Positions 7,893 to 17,839 of a stretch of 64,000 nucleotides of DNA are shown here, in pieces (the first letter of the stretch is position 1; every line of letters starts with the position of its first letter). The stretch is from Iodobacter arcticus (lineage in GTDB: Bacteria; Pseudomonadota; Gammaproteobacteria; Burkholderiales; Chitinibacteraceae): the NCBI RefSeq assembly GCF_042664895.1, contig NZ_JBHTBQ010000014.1, positions 310,001-374,000 on the forward strand, written 5' to 3'. Position numbers and translations under genes: made by a program. Below the pieces are notes generated by a model. The model was not told where the DNA came from, did no database searches, and saw only the letters and a program-made list of their open reading frames with translations.

Positions 7893-9362
7893 ATGGAATT
7901 TAGCATAAATCTATCTGTCCCCGAAAAAACAGCAGCGGATTGTTTAGTGCTGCCGGTGTTTGGTACACAACTTGTCGCACTTGCAGCGGGGTTGGACAAA
8001 GACGGTTGGTTGGCAGAAACCTGCAATGAATTGGGCGATAGCGTTGGCTCCACTTTATATATTCCCTTGCCAGGTCGCCGTGTTTTATTAGTACAGCTGG
8101 GTGATGAGCAAAAGCTTAATGCAGATGCCTTACGTAAGGCAGCACTTGCTGTAGCTAAAGCTTTAGTTGCAGGCAAATCCATTTCAGCAGATATCTTCTT
8201 AGCTATTGGCGCAGCAAAAGCCGTCGGTTTAAAAGATGCTGTTGCGATTATCGCTCAAGCATTCGTTTATGAAAGCTACCGTTTTGTGCAGTTTAAATCT
8301 GAGCCAGAAGCCGCCCCAGTTTTGACGGCTGTAAATATTGCCGTCAGCAAAAAATCTGAAGTAGAAAAAGCCGAACAAGGCTTGCAAGCGGGTGTGGCTC
8401 TTGGCCACGGCATAAACCTTACGCGTGATCTGGGTAATCTGCCCGGCAATATTTGCACCCCGACGTACTTAGCTAATGCCGCTCACTTATTGGCCGCTAG
8501 CTACAAAATGAAATGCACCGTGCTAGAAAGGCCAGAAATGGAAGCACTGGGCATGGGCTCATTCCTCTCTGTTGCCCAAGGCAGTATCGAGCCACCTAAG
8601 CTGATTTGCCTTGAATACCAAGGCGGCAAGAAATCAGAAAAGCCTGTGGTGCTGGTGGGTAAAGGTATTACCTTTGATTCGGGTGGTATCTCGCTTAAGC
8701 CCGGCGCAGAAATGGATGAAATGAAGTTTGATATGTGCGGCGCAGCCACGGTCATGGGCGTGATTCGCGCCATTGCCGAGCAAGGCTTGCCAATCAATGT
8801 GGTGGGCGTGATCCCAACTTGCGAAAACATGCCTTCCAGCAATGCAGTGAAGCCAGGCGATATCGTTACTTCGATGAGCGGCCAAACGATTGAAATCTTG
8901 AATACCGACGCCGAAGGCCGTTTGATTCTGTGCGATGCGCTGACTTACGTCGCTCGCTACGAGCCAGAGCTGGTGATTGATATCGCCACACTGACCGGTG
9001 CAATCATTATTGGCCTAGGCCATGTGGCGAGTGGTTTATTTACCACTAACGATCAATTGGCTGATGATTTGATCAAAGCCTCGCGTGAAACTGGTGACAA
9101 AACATGGCGCATGCCGCTGTGGGATGATTACCAAGAACAGCTGAAATCTAACTTTGCGGATATGGCCAATATCGGTGGCCGTGCTGCGGGCTCGATCACT
9201 GCTGCTGCTTTCCTTAGCCGCTTTACTAAGGAATACACATGGGCTCACTTGGATATTGCGGGTGTGGCGCATAAATCAGGCGCAGCAAAAGGCGCAACAG
9301 GCCGTCCGGTTCCATTGTTGGTTGAGTTTTTAAGCCAGCGTGCGGCAGCTAAAAAGAAATAA
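7893..9362 (+). CDS. pepA: Leucyl aminopeptidase (M17)
   Basis: 489 residues with the M17 domain pair. The amino-terminal macro-like domain covers about residues 1-160 and the catalytic domain about 170-485. The catalytic part has GKGITFDSGGISLKPG, DMCGAATVMG, the hallmark NTDAEGRLILCDALTY and, near the end, HLDIAGVAHKSG. PepA is a hexameric two-metal cytoplasmic enzyme that removes amino-terminal Leu and other residues; in E. coli it also binds DNA at carAB and cer sites. The ATG at 7893 has a GGAAG ribosome site 7 bases upstream. Downstream is a palindromic repeat and then holC, the same gene order as E. coli pepA-holC. Confidence 0.96.
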   Translation: MEFSINLSVPEKTAADCLVLPVFGTQLVALAAGLDKDGWLAETCNELGDSVGSTLYIPLPGRRVLLVQLGDEQKLNADALRKAALAVAKALVAGKSISADIFLAIGAAKAVGLKDAVAIIAQAFVYESYRFVQFKSEPEAAPVLTAVNIAVSKKSEVEKAEQGLQAGVALGHGINLTRDLGNLPGNICTPTYLANAAHLLAASYKMKCTVLERPEMEALGMGSFLSVAQGSIEPPKLICLEYQGGKKSEKPVVLVGKGITFDSGGISLKPGAEMDEMKFDMCGAATVMGVIRAIAEQGLPINVVGVIPTCENMPSSNAVKPGDIVTSMSGQTIEILNTDAEGRLILCDALTYVARYEPELVIDIATLTGAIIIGLGHVASGLFTTNDQLADDLIKASRETGDKTWRMPLWDDYQEQLKSNFADMANIGGRAAGSITAAAFLSRFTKEYTWAHLDIAGVAHKSGAAKGATGRPVPLLVEFLSQRAAAKKK

Positions 9363-9425
9363 GGACTGGGTGTGAAATAACTGCCCGTCATCCCCGAGTA
9401 TTTTTATCGGGGAGCCAGTTGCACT

Positions 9426-9485
9426 GTAGGGCGGGTGAAACCCGCGAGCAATGCTAAATAAATACGCGGGTTTCACCCGCCCTAC
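9426..9485. repeat. 60-bp perfect palindromic repeat, GGGTGAAACCC type
   Basis: GTAGGGCGGGTGAAACCCGCG (arm, split here only by its own short internal palindrome) is repeated in inverted form at the far end, giving two perfect 21-base arms around an 18-base AT-rich loop. The arms match the outer ends of the larger elements at 17840-18200 and 23263-23660. It lies between pepA and holC and could form a strong transcript hairpin, but it has no U-run. Confidence 0.75.
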
Positions 9486-9524
9486 AAAGTGTTGATTTAC
9501 AGATGTAATCCTTAGAAACGGTTA

Positions 9525-9946
9525 ATGACTGAAATTTCGTTCTACTTTAATGTACCCAATCGCGAGCATGCGCTTTGCCAGTTGGTGAGCAAAGCCTTAG
9601 CAAAGCGCTTAGGTATCAATATCCTTACAGATAGTCAGGCGGCGACTGCTGCGCTGGATGGTTTGCTATGGGAAGTGCCACAAACTGGCTTTTTACCGCA
9701 TTGCGCTGCCGATGCGGCCATTGTGGCGGATACGCCGATTGTGCTTGATTATCGCCCCGAGCTTTTGCCTGCCCGGCCACTACTTTTTAACTGGACCAAT
9801 GGTCTGCCACCGGGTTTTGAACGCTATCAGCGGGTGATTGAAGTGGTCTCGATTGATGAAGAGGCGCGCACTTTGGCGCGTGAGCGTTGGAAAGCCTATG
9901 TGGCTCAGGGTTTTAAGCCTACTTCCTTCGATATGATGGATAGGGC

Positions 9947-9950
<4 letters not shown>
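9525..9950 (+). CDS. holC: DNA polymerase III chi subunit
   Basis: 141 residues, beginning MTEISFYFNVPNREHALCQL, a typical HolC amino end. Further family signatures are LLWEVPQTGFLPHCAAD near residue 45 and the late FERYQRVIEVV and ARERWKAY stretches. Chi joins psi in the clamp-loader complex and binds the tail of SSB at the replication fork. Its place after pepA is the common proteobacterial order. The stop overlaps the next gene by four bases (ATGA), implying coupled translation with the acidic repeat protein. Confidence 0.92.
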
Positions 9951-10762
<812 letters not shown>

Positions 10763-10788
10763 GCACAATATTGCATTTGTCTAGTTTA

Positions 10789-10831
10789 AAAAAAATCCAG
10801 AAACCAATTAGATTGGTTTCTGGATTTTTTT
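10789..10831. terminator. Bidirectional terminator between convergent genes
   Basis: Sixteen-base arms (10793-10808 and 10812-10827, AAATCCAGAAACCAAT and its complement) enclose a three-base loop. An A-run lies on the left and a T-run on the right, so the hairpin can end both the holC unit on the plus strand and the receptor gene on the minus strand. Confidence 0.85.
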
Positions 10832-13100
10832 ACATCCTAAATTCAGCACCCACTAAATAAGTGCGGCCACGCGCCGTATTGGCGGGCGATTCACCACTTG
10901 ATTGCGATGGATTAGAATTCAGGCGGTTTAATGCTTCGGAGTAATCCCTATTCATTAAGTTCTGTACAGTAAAGCGCAGCGAGATATTTTTATTCACTTG
11001 ATAGCTGCTGTAGAGATCAATAATCACCGGATTTTTGGCGCTTTTTTCTTTATCTAAATCGCCACCTTCTTCAACGAAATTATGCTCGGTAGATATTTTG
11101 TTGTTCGCGCCGGTGTATTTAACAATACCGCCAAGAATCAGTTTTTTATCCAGCAGGCGGGCACCTGCATCAAGGTTATAAAACACGCTTGGCAAATCAT
11201 TGATATCGTCTGCACCAAATACACCACTGGCAATCGATGTAGGCTGATCCGTTTTTTCATGGCTGAAAGAGAAGCGGGCATAGGCAAAGCCTGCATCATA
11301 ATTGGCTTCTAATTCAAAACCACGGTTGCTAACAGGGGTGAGTGAGTTGACGTAAATATTCATATTGAAATTTGCATCAATATCTTCGTTATTTTTAAAT
11401 GCATCCGACGTCAGGCATTTCACGCCATTGCTGCAAAGCGTAAATGATTTTGCATGAATATAGTTGTCGATTTTGCTATGAAAATAGCTGGCTTTAAAGA
11501 ACAAGGTATCTTCTTTGAATAGCAGATTGCTGGCTTTTGAATTAAAGCCTAGCTGGAACGTTTCGGCTGATTCACCTTTTAAATAAGGATTCATCGACGC
11601 GCCGCCTTCATTCGAGAAGAAGACTTCCTGTGGATTAGGGCCACGCAGGGTTTTGGCATAGCTGGCAAAAGGCTGGAACCAAGGGTGGATAACGGCAGAC
11701 AGCAAAATACTTGGCAGCAGTGCTTCCTCTTTTAAAGAGATATCCACTGCTTTTTGTGGGAAGCATTGCACGCGATCTTCGCAAGCAGGTTTAAAGCCAC
11801 TTAAATCATATTTAATATAATTTAAGCCCAGATTGAGCTGAAAAATACCCTGATTGATTTCTAGGCTGGAATAAAGCCCAGAAATTTTCTGCTGGCCAGA
11901 TGGCGAAAACGGGTTGTTTTCTATGGCATCTTTTCGATCTTTTTCTTCTTTTTCTTTATCATCGTCTGTTAATGTGCTTTCAAGCCTTTTGTCGTAGCGA
12001 TTATTCATCAGCTTGCCGCCGTAATTGAGTGCAATATCTGCACCGGCTAAGCTAAAGCGGCTGGTGTTATTGATATCAATAGCATTAGAAATGCTATTGA
12101 TATCGGTATTTTTAAAGCTAAATAATGCATCCGGCATGTATTTCTGATTGCCACGGCTGGTGCTGGCCATGATATTTAAATCAATGAGCTCGGAATAAGG
12201 GGTGTAATGATATTTAAGATAAGCATCGTGGGCTTCAATATCACGTTTGGTATAGCGGTTTTGATAGCGGCGGCCAGATAATTCAAATTTATGGAAATCA
12301 TCGAGTTTGATATCGAGCTTTAGCAATTGCGACTTAGGGTTTTGCTCGTAGGATTTATTATATCCCACGCCAAATTCTGCGCTGTCTGTGCCATTGCCAT
12401 TGGTGTAATTGCCGCCGATTGAGCTACTGCTTATGGCTGCCATGATGCCCACGCTGCCGCTCTCGCCAAATGCTTTGCTCTTACCCGCCACTGCCAGCAT
12501 GCCGCTGCGGCCAAGGCCATTATTGCCTACCGAAAATTTACTTCTTACGCCGACCGATTCGCCCGCAAAAATCACATCATCCACGCCGATGGTTCTGAAG
12601 TTAGCACTGCCGGCCAATGCATTAATGCCGCCAGCTCCTAGCTCGCTGCCACGCGTAACATCCACACCTACAATAAAATTAGGGTCGATCAAAGCGCCAA
12701 ATTGATTGGTGGGCGTGCCGCCATGTGAAACCTCGGAAGGAGCGCTGCCGTAGTAGTTCTGGCTGACGCCGTCCACCATGGTATTCACGCGGCCAAAGCC
12801 GCTCATGCCCCGGATATTCACGCTGACTGCGCCTTGGCCCGGATCGATTTGGGTATAGGTGCCGGGCATGCTGCGCATGATTTGATCGATGGGCTCAAGC
12901 TTGATGTTTTCGCCACGGCTGCTGGTCGAGCCGGGTTTTTCCAGTGCTTCTTGCTCGGGATTGATTGCCGTTGCAGAAATATTCAGCGGATTAAACACCA
13001 CACTACCGTCGCTTGCGGGAGGGGCTTCTGCTGCACGGGCTTGTTGGCCGACGATCAGCATGCTGATGGCAATGGCCTGAGCCATGATCTTAACTTTCAT
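10830..13100 (-). CDS. TonB-dependent outer-membrane receptor, probably heme or iron
   Basis: 756 residues. An amino-terminal signal peptide ends near QQARAAEA. The plug domain follows (about residues 50-170), with MPGTYTQIDPGQGAVSVNIRG and DVTRGSELGAGGINALAGS, and then a 22-strand type barrel. Paired cysteines occur in two predicted outer loops (ACEDRVQCF and LCSNGVKCL), and a very charged loop lies near residues 375-395. The carboxyl end VGAEFRM is a barrel end. Such receptors import iron chelates or heme using TonB energy. The block of tonB, exbD, exbB and chaN further upstream on the same strand supports an iron or heme substrate, but the ligand is not fixed by anything I can see. A 500-bp gap separates it from the peptidase gene, and I find no Fur site directly before it. 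Confidence 0.87.
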   Translation of the reverse strand: MKVKIMAQAIAISMLIVGQQARAAEAPPASDGSVVFNPLNISATAINPEQEALEKPGSTSSRGENIKLEPIDQIMRSMPGTYTQIDPGQGAVSVNIRGMSGFGRVNTMVDGVSQNYYGSAPSEVSHGGTPTNQFGALIDPNFIVGVDVTRGSELGAGGINALAGSANFRTIGVDDVIFAGESVGVRSKFSVGNNGLGRSGMLAVAGKSKAFGESGSVGIMAAISSSSIGGNYTNGNGTDSAEFGVGYNKSYEQNPKSQLLKLDIKLDDFHKFELSGRRYQNRYTKRDIEAHDAYLKYHYTPYSELIDLNIMASTSRGNQKYMPDALFSFKNTDINSISNAIDINNTSRFSLAGADIALNYGGKLMNNRYDKRLESTLTDDDKEKEEKDRKDAIENNPFSPSGQQKISGLYSSLEINQGIFQLNLGLNYIKYDLSGFKPACEDRVQCFPQKAVDISLKEEALLPSILLSAVIHPWFQPFASYAKTLRGPNPQEVFFSNEGGASMNPYLKGESAETFQLGFNSKASNLLFKEDTLFFKASYFHSKIDNYIHAKSFTLCSNGVKCLTSDAFKNNEDIDANFNMNIYVNSLTPVSNRGFELEANYDAGFAYARFSFSHEKTDQPTSIASGVFGADDINDLPSVFYNLDAGARLLDKKLILGGIVKYTGANNKISTEHNFVEEGGDLDKEKSAKNPVIIDLYSSYQVNKNISLRFTVQNLMNRDYSEALNRLNSNPSQSSGESPANTARGRTYLVGAEFRM

Positions 13101-13233
13101 TTCTTCCTCTTTTTATAAATACCAGCCTGTGGCTGGCTTATTTCAAATCTGTGTATGGCTTGAATGGCGCTAAAAAAATATCCAGAAGAAAACGGATGCA
13201 TCCGGCTTATGCTCTGATGTTACGCAGCGATCC

Positions 13234-13468
13234 TCTTTTTAGTGCCTTCGGCACGTTGATTTAGGTGCGGGCGTCCCGCTGACCTTCCTTTCTTGTGTGG
13301 CCAAGAAACGAAGCCAAGCCACAACCCCTAATAACACGAAGGCCCCTTCTGCGATCCAATCGAGTCGGCGGCGGGCGGGATTGGCTCGCTGCCTCGCTCC
13401 CAAGCGATCCCCCGCCCCGCTTGTTCGGAGCTTGCGTGTTTCAAGGGGAGATTTAAGCCCCGTGCCAC
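13234..13468. repeat. Dispersed intergenic repeat, copy A (core only)
   Basis: The region begins CTTTTTAGTGCCTTCGGCAC and ends CAAGGGGAGATTTAAGCCCC. It aligns by eye along its length with 17878-18130 and 23341-23590 and is the most diverged copy. Internal inverted repeats include GTGCCTTCGGCAC and a CTTTCTTG/CCAAGAAA pair. It lacks the GTAGGGCGGGTGAAACCC outer arms of copies B and C. It fills most of the gap 13101-13606; the remainder shows no gene. Confidence 0.75.
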
Positions 13469-13606
13469 TCGTTGCGATACGAACCCTAGCACTGAGTTTT
13501 AAAATACTAAAAATCTACAAAACAACTTAATTCAAGCCTTGTTTTCCTCCGTGAAACTCCGTGTTCTCTGTGTCCTCCGTGGTTCAGGATTTGGGTTTTG
13601 TATTTG

Positions 13607-15727
13607 CTATGGCGCTAAGGCGCGCTGTGCTTCTGAGTCCAGATGCAAAATAAAGCTGTATTCCATCGCGCTGTTTTTAAGCTTGCTCAGCTGGCCTGAT
13701 TTGCCGCCGTGGCCGGCGTTCATATCGGTAGAGAGCAGTAGCATGGAATCGCCTTGTTTAAGCGCGCGCAGTTTGGCTACCCATTTGGCGGGCTCCCAGT
13801 ACTGCACTTGCGAGTCGTGCAAGCCGCTGGTCACGAGCAGGTGGGGGTAGGGCTGGGCTGTTACGCCGTCGTAGGGGCTGTATGATTTGATGCGCTGGTA
13901 ATCCGCTTTGAGCTGTGGATTGCCCCATTCTTCGTATTCACCCACCGTTAGCGGCAGGCTAGGGTCGAGCATGGTGGTCAGCACATCCACAAAGGGCACT
14001 TGAGCAACTACAGCATTAAAAAGCTTGGGCGCTTGGTTGATGCTGGCCGCAACCAGCAGGCCACCGGCGCTGCTGCCCATGGCGTATAACCGCCCCGGTT
14101 GGCCAAAGCCTGCTTTAACTAAGCCTTGGGTGCTGTCGATAAAATCATTAAAGCTATTTTGTTTATTGGCCAGCTTGCCCTGTTGATACCAAGCTTGGCC
14201 CAGCTCACCACCGCCCCTGACATGGGCAATGGCAAACACAAAGCCGCGATCCAGTAGGCTAAGCCTTGCCGGGCTAAACGAGGCATCCATGCTCATGCCG
14301 TAAGCGCCATAGCCGTAAACCAGCAGCGGATTTTTGCCCGGCTTAAGCAGCGATTTTTTATACACCAGTGAGACAGGTACTTTGACGCCATCCCGCGCGC
14401 TTAGCCATAGCCGCTCGCTGCGGTAATCCTGTGGCTGGAAGGCTTTGATTTGCTGCTGCTTTAATAGGCTGCGCTCACCATTTTGCAAGTTCCAGGCAAA
14501 AGTGGAGGTGGGCGTGGTCATGGATGAGTAGCGGTATTGCAGTGTGCTGCTCTCCGGATCTGGATTATTGCCTAGCCACGCCATATAGCTTGGATCGTCA
14601 AAGCTGAGCTCGCGCTGCAATTTGCCATCCCAGCTCAGATGGCGAATGCGCGATAAGCCCTGATGACGCTCTTTGGTAATCAGTGCTCTGCGAAATACGG
14701 CAAAGCTTTCTAGTTCGCGCTCTTTATCGGGGGCGATCAGTACTTGCCACGGCGCTTTGGCCGATGCGGTTTGGTAGAGGCCAAACTGTGGGCTTTGATG
14801 GTTGGCGCGCAGATAAAATTGGCCGCGATAATGATCTAAATAATATTCGCGGCCCGTCTGGCGGGCGGCGAATAGCTCAGGAGCAGCGGCAGGCTGATTG
14901 GCATTAATCAGCCGCACTTCAGAAGTGGATGTGCTGTTGCTGGTGAGCAGGATGTATTGCCGAGAAGACGAGCTCGACAGGCTTAAATAAAAGCCCTCGT
15001 CGTCTTCCTGATAAACCAGTTGGTCGCTGCTAGGCGCGCTGCCGTATTGATGGCGATACAGCTGCCAAGCGCGCAGTGTTTGCGGGTGATTGCGCACATA
15101 AAATAAAGATTTGCCATCGTTCGCCCAAGTCATATTACCCGAGGTGTTTTCGATCATCTCTTCATTGCCGCCGCTGAGATTCTGAATGGCAATACGGTAT
15201 TGGCGACGCCCTGTGTAATCTTCGGCAATGGCCATCAACGGGCTGTGGCGGCTGATTTCCATGCCTGCCATGCGGTAGTAGCGCTGGCCAGCGGCGCGTA
15301 AATTAGCATCCAGCAAGACTTCCCACTCGCTGTTGGTTTGCTGTTTTTTTCGCTGGTAAATAGCGTGTTCCTTACCGGAAATAAGTTGCTCGCGGTATTG
15401 ATAGCCATCCAGCGTGTAAGGCAGGGATTGATCCTGCCGATTAATCCGCCCTGCCATTTCCTGATAGAGGGTTTCGCGCAGCGCTGCCGCAGGCTCTAGC
15501 ATCGCTTCGGCATAGCGATTCTCTGTGTTTAGATAATCCAGCACCTTAGGCGCTTTGCGTTGATCGTCACGCAGCCAGCCATAGTTATCCACACGCTGTT
15601 CGCCATGCGCTTGCAAGGTTTGTGGGATTTGCTCGGCCTTGGGCGGGCTAAGTGCGCTAGCGCTTTGGTGGACAAAAAAAGCAGCAAGCAGGCTGGCGTG
15701 CAGCCAGCGTGAGGAGGGCAGATTCAT
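13607..15727 (-). CDS. ptrB: Exported oligopeptidase B (S9A serine peptidase)
   Basis: 706 residues with an amino-terminal signal peptide (hydrophobic LHASLLAAFFVHQSASA). A seven-bladed propeller domain follows, then an alpha/beta hydrolase domain from about residue 430. The catalytic triad is visible: Ser553 in GSSAGG, Asp638 in LHDSQV and His673 in NAGHGG. HVRGGGELG and the acidic VGEYEEWGNP region are typical of oligopeptidase B, which cleaves short peptides after Arg or Lys. Most oligopeptidase B proteins are cytoplasmic, so a signal peptide is unusual and points to a periplasmic enzyme. It lies 52 bases after tonB on the same strand and may be part of the iron-uptake transcription unit. 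The general S9A assignment is firm; the B subtype is likely. Confidence 0.85.
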   Translation of the reverse strand: MNLPSSRWLHASLLAAFFVHQSASALSPPKAEQIPQTLQAHGEQRVDNYGWLRDDQRKAPKVLDYLNTENRYAEAMLEPAAALRETLYQEMAGRINRQDQSLPYTLDGYQYREQLISGKEHAIYQRKKQQTNSEWEVLLDANLRAAGQRYYRMAGMEISRHSPLMAIAEDYTGRRQYRIAIQNLSGGNEEMIENTSGNMTWANDGKSLFYVRNHPQTLRAWQLYRHQYGSAPSSDQLVYQEDDEGFYLSLSSSSSRQYILLTSNSTSTSEVRLINANQPAAAPELFAARQTGREYYLDHYRGQFYLRANHQSPQFGLYQTASAKAPWQVLIAPDKERELESFAVFRRALITKERHQGLSRIRHLSWDGKLQRELSFDDPSYMAWLGNNPDPESSTLQYRYSSMTTPTSTFAWNLQNGERSLLKQQQIKAFQPQDYRSERLWLSARDGVKVPVSLVYKKSLLKPGKNPLLVYGYGAYGMSMDASFSPARLSLLDRGFVFAIAHVRGGGELGQAWYQQGKLANKQNSFNDFIDSTQGLVKAGFGQPGRLYAMGSSAGGLLVAASINQAPKLFNAVVAQVPFVDVLTTMLDPSLPLTVGEYEEWGNPQLKADYQRIKSYSPYDGVTAQPYPHLLVTSGLHDSQVQYWEPAKWVAKLRALKQGDSMLLLSTDMNAGHGGKSGQLSKLKNSAMEYSFILHLDSEAQRALAP

Positions 15728-15779
15728 GGAGTTTCCAAGGGGCTATGCCAGCTGGTTTTAGCCAGCGAGTAGGTTGGAT

Positions 15780-16544
15780 TTAGTTTTCTAAACCAAAATG
15801 AACCGGCAGCGTGATGACGATGGCGATTTGCTTTGGCGGCAGGGGCAGCGGCTGGGCTCGCTCTAAAATTTGCAGTGCTTCACGGTCCAGAATCAGTGCG
15901 CCTGATGAGGTAATCAGCTGCTTATTCAGGACTTTTCCCTCTGCCGTTATGGTGAACTTTACCCACGCAGCACCCGCCTGTTTACGCAGCCTGGCATCGC
16001 CCGGATAACGCTTATATTTGCCTAAATGGCTTAAGACTTGGCTTTGCCAGTTAAGGCTGGCCGCACTGTTTGATGGAGAATCGCTATTAAACGGGGCAGC
16101 AGTTTGGGCCGATTGAATGGCTGCTGGTGCAGGGGCTGCACTGCTATTAGCGGCTGCTGCCGTGGGTGGCGTTTCGCTGGGCGGCGTTTTATCGGGTACA
16201 GGTTTTGGATCGGCTGCAGGGGTGGGCGCAGTATGCGTTTTCTCTGCCGCAGCAATAATCACTGGCACCTGTGCGCTGGCCAAAGAAGGAAGCTTTTCTG
16301 GCTTGGCACTATTGGGTTTGGCCGGTTTTACTGCGACCGATTGCTGCGCGCCAACCGCCTGCTGCTGTTTAGTGGCCGATGAGCTGATTTGCGGTGCCAT
16401 CACCAGCATGACGGCTGCAGCAGGCATGGGGCTGGCGAGCATAGCAACAGGCTGGCGCAGCAGCATAAACAGCAGCATCAGATAGACCGATGAAACCAAT
16501 AAAATGCCGGTGCGCCAGCGCATGGGCTGAGGGGCTGTGTGCAT
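15780..16544 (-). CDS. tonB: TonB energy-transducing protein
   Basis: 254 residues. One amino-terminal membrane anchor (about residues 10-30) is followed by a long Pro/Ala/Ser/Lys-rich periplasmic spacer (about 60-160). The carboxyl TonB domain has VLSHLGKYKRYPGDARLRKQ, AAWVKFTITAEGKVL and a late LPLPPKQIAIVITLPVHFGL. TonB carries proton-motive energy from ExbB/ExbD to outer-membrane receptors. Its ATG overlaps the exbD stop by one base (TAATG), which indicates translational coupling within exbB-exbD-tonB. Confidence 0.93.
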   Translation of the reverse strand: MHTAPQPMRWRTGILLVSSVYLMLLFMLLRQPVAMLASPMPAAAVMLVMAPQISSSATKQQQAVGAQQSVAVKPAKPNSAKPEKLPSLASAQVPVIIAAAEKTHTAPTPAADPKPVPDKTPPSETPPTAAAANSSAAPAPAAIQSAQTAAPFNSDSPSNSAASLNWQSQVLSHLGKYKRYPGDARLRKQAGAAWVKFTITAEGKVLNKQLITSSGALILDREALQILERAQPLPLPPKQIAIVITLPVHFGLEN

Positions 16545-16960
16545 TACTCGGCCTCGCGCCCAACTAGGCCTACTTTTAAGTAGCCCGCTTTGCGCAGCGC
16601 ATCCATCACGGCGAGTACATCTTGGTATTGCGCTTGCTTATCGGCCTGAAAAAACAGCGTGGTTTGCTTATCAGCACCGGTTTGGCTATCTAGCTGCCCG
16701 GCAAGCTGGGCGAGTGACACCGCTTGCTCGGCAAGATAAAGGCTTTTATCGGCTTTAAGCGAAATAAACACCGGTTTTTCTGGTCGGGGCTCGGGCGCAG
16801 CACTGGCCGCTGGTAAGTCGATTTTGAGATCGACCATAGCCAGTGGCGACACAACCATAAAAATAATCAGCAGTACCAGCATCACATCAATAAAGGGCGT
16901 GACATTGATCTCGTGCACTTCGCTGATTTCATCGTTTTCAGAAGCAAAGAAAGCACCCAT
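16544..16960 (-). CDS. exbD: Biopolymer transport protein ExbD
   Basis: 138 residues, the usual length. One membrane segment near the amino end follows the family signature HEINVTPFIDVMLVLLIIFMV, which holds the essential membrane aspartate (in FIDVML). The rest is the periplasmic domain with KADKSLYLAEQAVSL. It forms the proton-conducting stator with ExbB. exbB ends three bases upstream and tonB overlaps by one base. Confidence 0.95.
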   Translation of the reverse strand: MGAFFASENDEISEVHEINVTPFIDVMLVLLIIFMVVSPLAMVDLKIDLPAASAAPEPRPEKPVFISLKADKSLYLAEQAVSLAQLAGQLDSQTGADKQTTLFFQADKQAQYQDVLAVMDALRKAGYLKVGLVGREAE

Positions 16961-16963
16961 GGT

Positions 16964-17791
16964 TTAATCCTTTGCCTTGGATGAGCTGCCGATTTCCAGG
17001 CGCTGCGGCACATCCAGATCACGGCTTAGCATCAGCAAAATTTGTGCAGAAGCGTCTTTCAGCAGCGCTTTGTAATGATTAATGCCTCGGCTGAATAGAT
17101 TATAAATAATCACGGCAGGGATCGCCGCTACCAGCCCGGCCGCCGTGGCCAGCAGCGCTTCGGCAATACCCGGTGCTACGGTAGCAAGATTGGTGCTTTT
17201 GCTGGCCGCAATGCCGATAAAGCTATTCATAATTCCCCAAACCGTGCCAAACAGACCCACAAAAGGCGCGACCGAGCCTATGGTGGCCAAGAGACCAATG
17301 CCTTGTGTCATTTGACGGGCTTTTTGCGCCATGATCTGTTCCTGACGAAATCCTGCCCGCTCTTTTAAGGTTTGCGTGGCCGCGCTTTGGTGGGAAAGTG
17401 CTAGTTCTTCTTGCACATCACTGAGTAAAAGTTGCGCTAAAGCTTGCTTAGGCGCAGCGGCCGTGCGGGCAATGGCATCGGCTAAAGAGGCAGATTGCCT
17501 GAGCAAGGCAATGGCGCGATCAGCTTCTTTGCGTGCATAAAACAGCGCCGAGCCTTTAACTAAAAGTACCACCCAAGTGGCGAGCGAGGCCAAAATCAGC
17601 CCGATCAATACGCTTTTAACTACATGGTCGGCAGCATAAAACATCCCAAGCGGTGACATATCCGCAGGCAGCAAGGCCGTGAGTGGCGCGCTGGCCGGAG
17701 TGGCAGCCATTGCGGTGTGGCTGAGCAACAAGGCGGCAATACAGGCGATGCTTTTGTGTGAGGCGGGTACTGGATTTTTATTAATAATCAT
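16964..17791 (-). CDS. exbB: Biopolymer transport protein ExbB
   Basis: 275 residues. The amino end has a cleavable signal-like segment (IACIAALLLSHTAMAA), as in Pseudomonas-type ExbB. Three membrane helices form the MotA/TolQ/ExbB channel domain. IGSVAPFVGLFGTVWGIMNSFIGI and EALLATAAGLVAAIPAVIIYN are the conserved helices 2 and 3. It is the pentameric stator partner of ExbD in the inner membrane. It is the first gene of the tight exbB-exbD-tonB group. The preceding gap to chaN is 441 bases and holds a dispersed repeat, so a separate promoter for exbB is possible. Confidence 0.94.
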   Translation of the reverse strand: MIINKNPVPASHKSIACIAALLLSHTAMAATPASAPLTALLPADMSPLGMFYAADHVVKSVLIGLILASLATWVVLLVKGSALFYARKEADRAIALLRQSASLADAIARTAAAPKQALAQLLLSDVQEELALSHQSAATQTLKERAGFRQEQIMAQKARQMTQGIGLLATIGSVAPFVGLFGTVWGIMNSFIGIAASKSTNLATVAPGIAEALLATAAGLVAAIPAVIIYNLFSRGINHYKALLKDASAQILLMLSRDLDVPQRLEIGSSSKAKD

Positions 17792-17839
17792 ATCGTTTTA
17801 TGCTTATGGAATGGTTGTAAAGGCCACGGACAAATAGGC

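Noticed and set aside
13297..13530. Plus-strand frame of 77 codons in repeat copy A
   Set aside because: It lies wholly in the repeat and reads unlike any protein; the matching frame is broken in the other copies.
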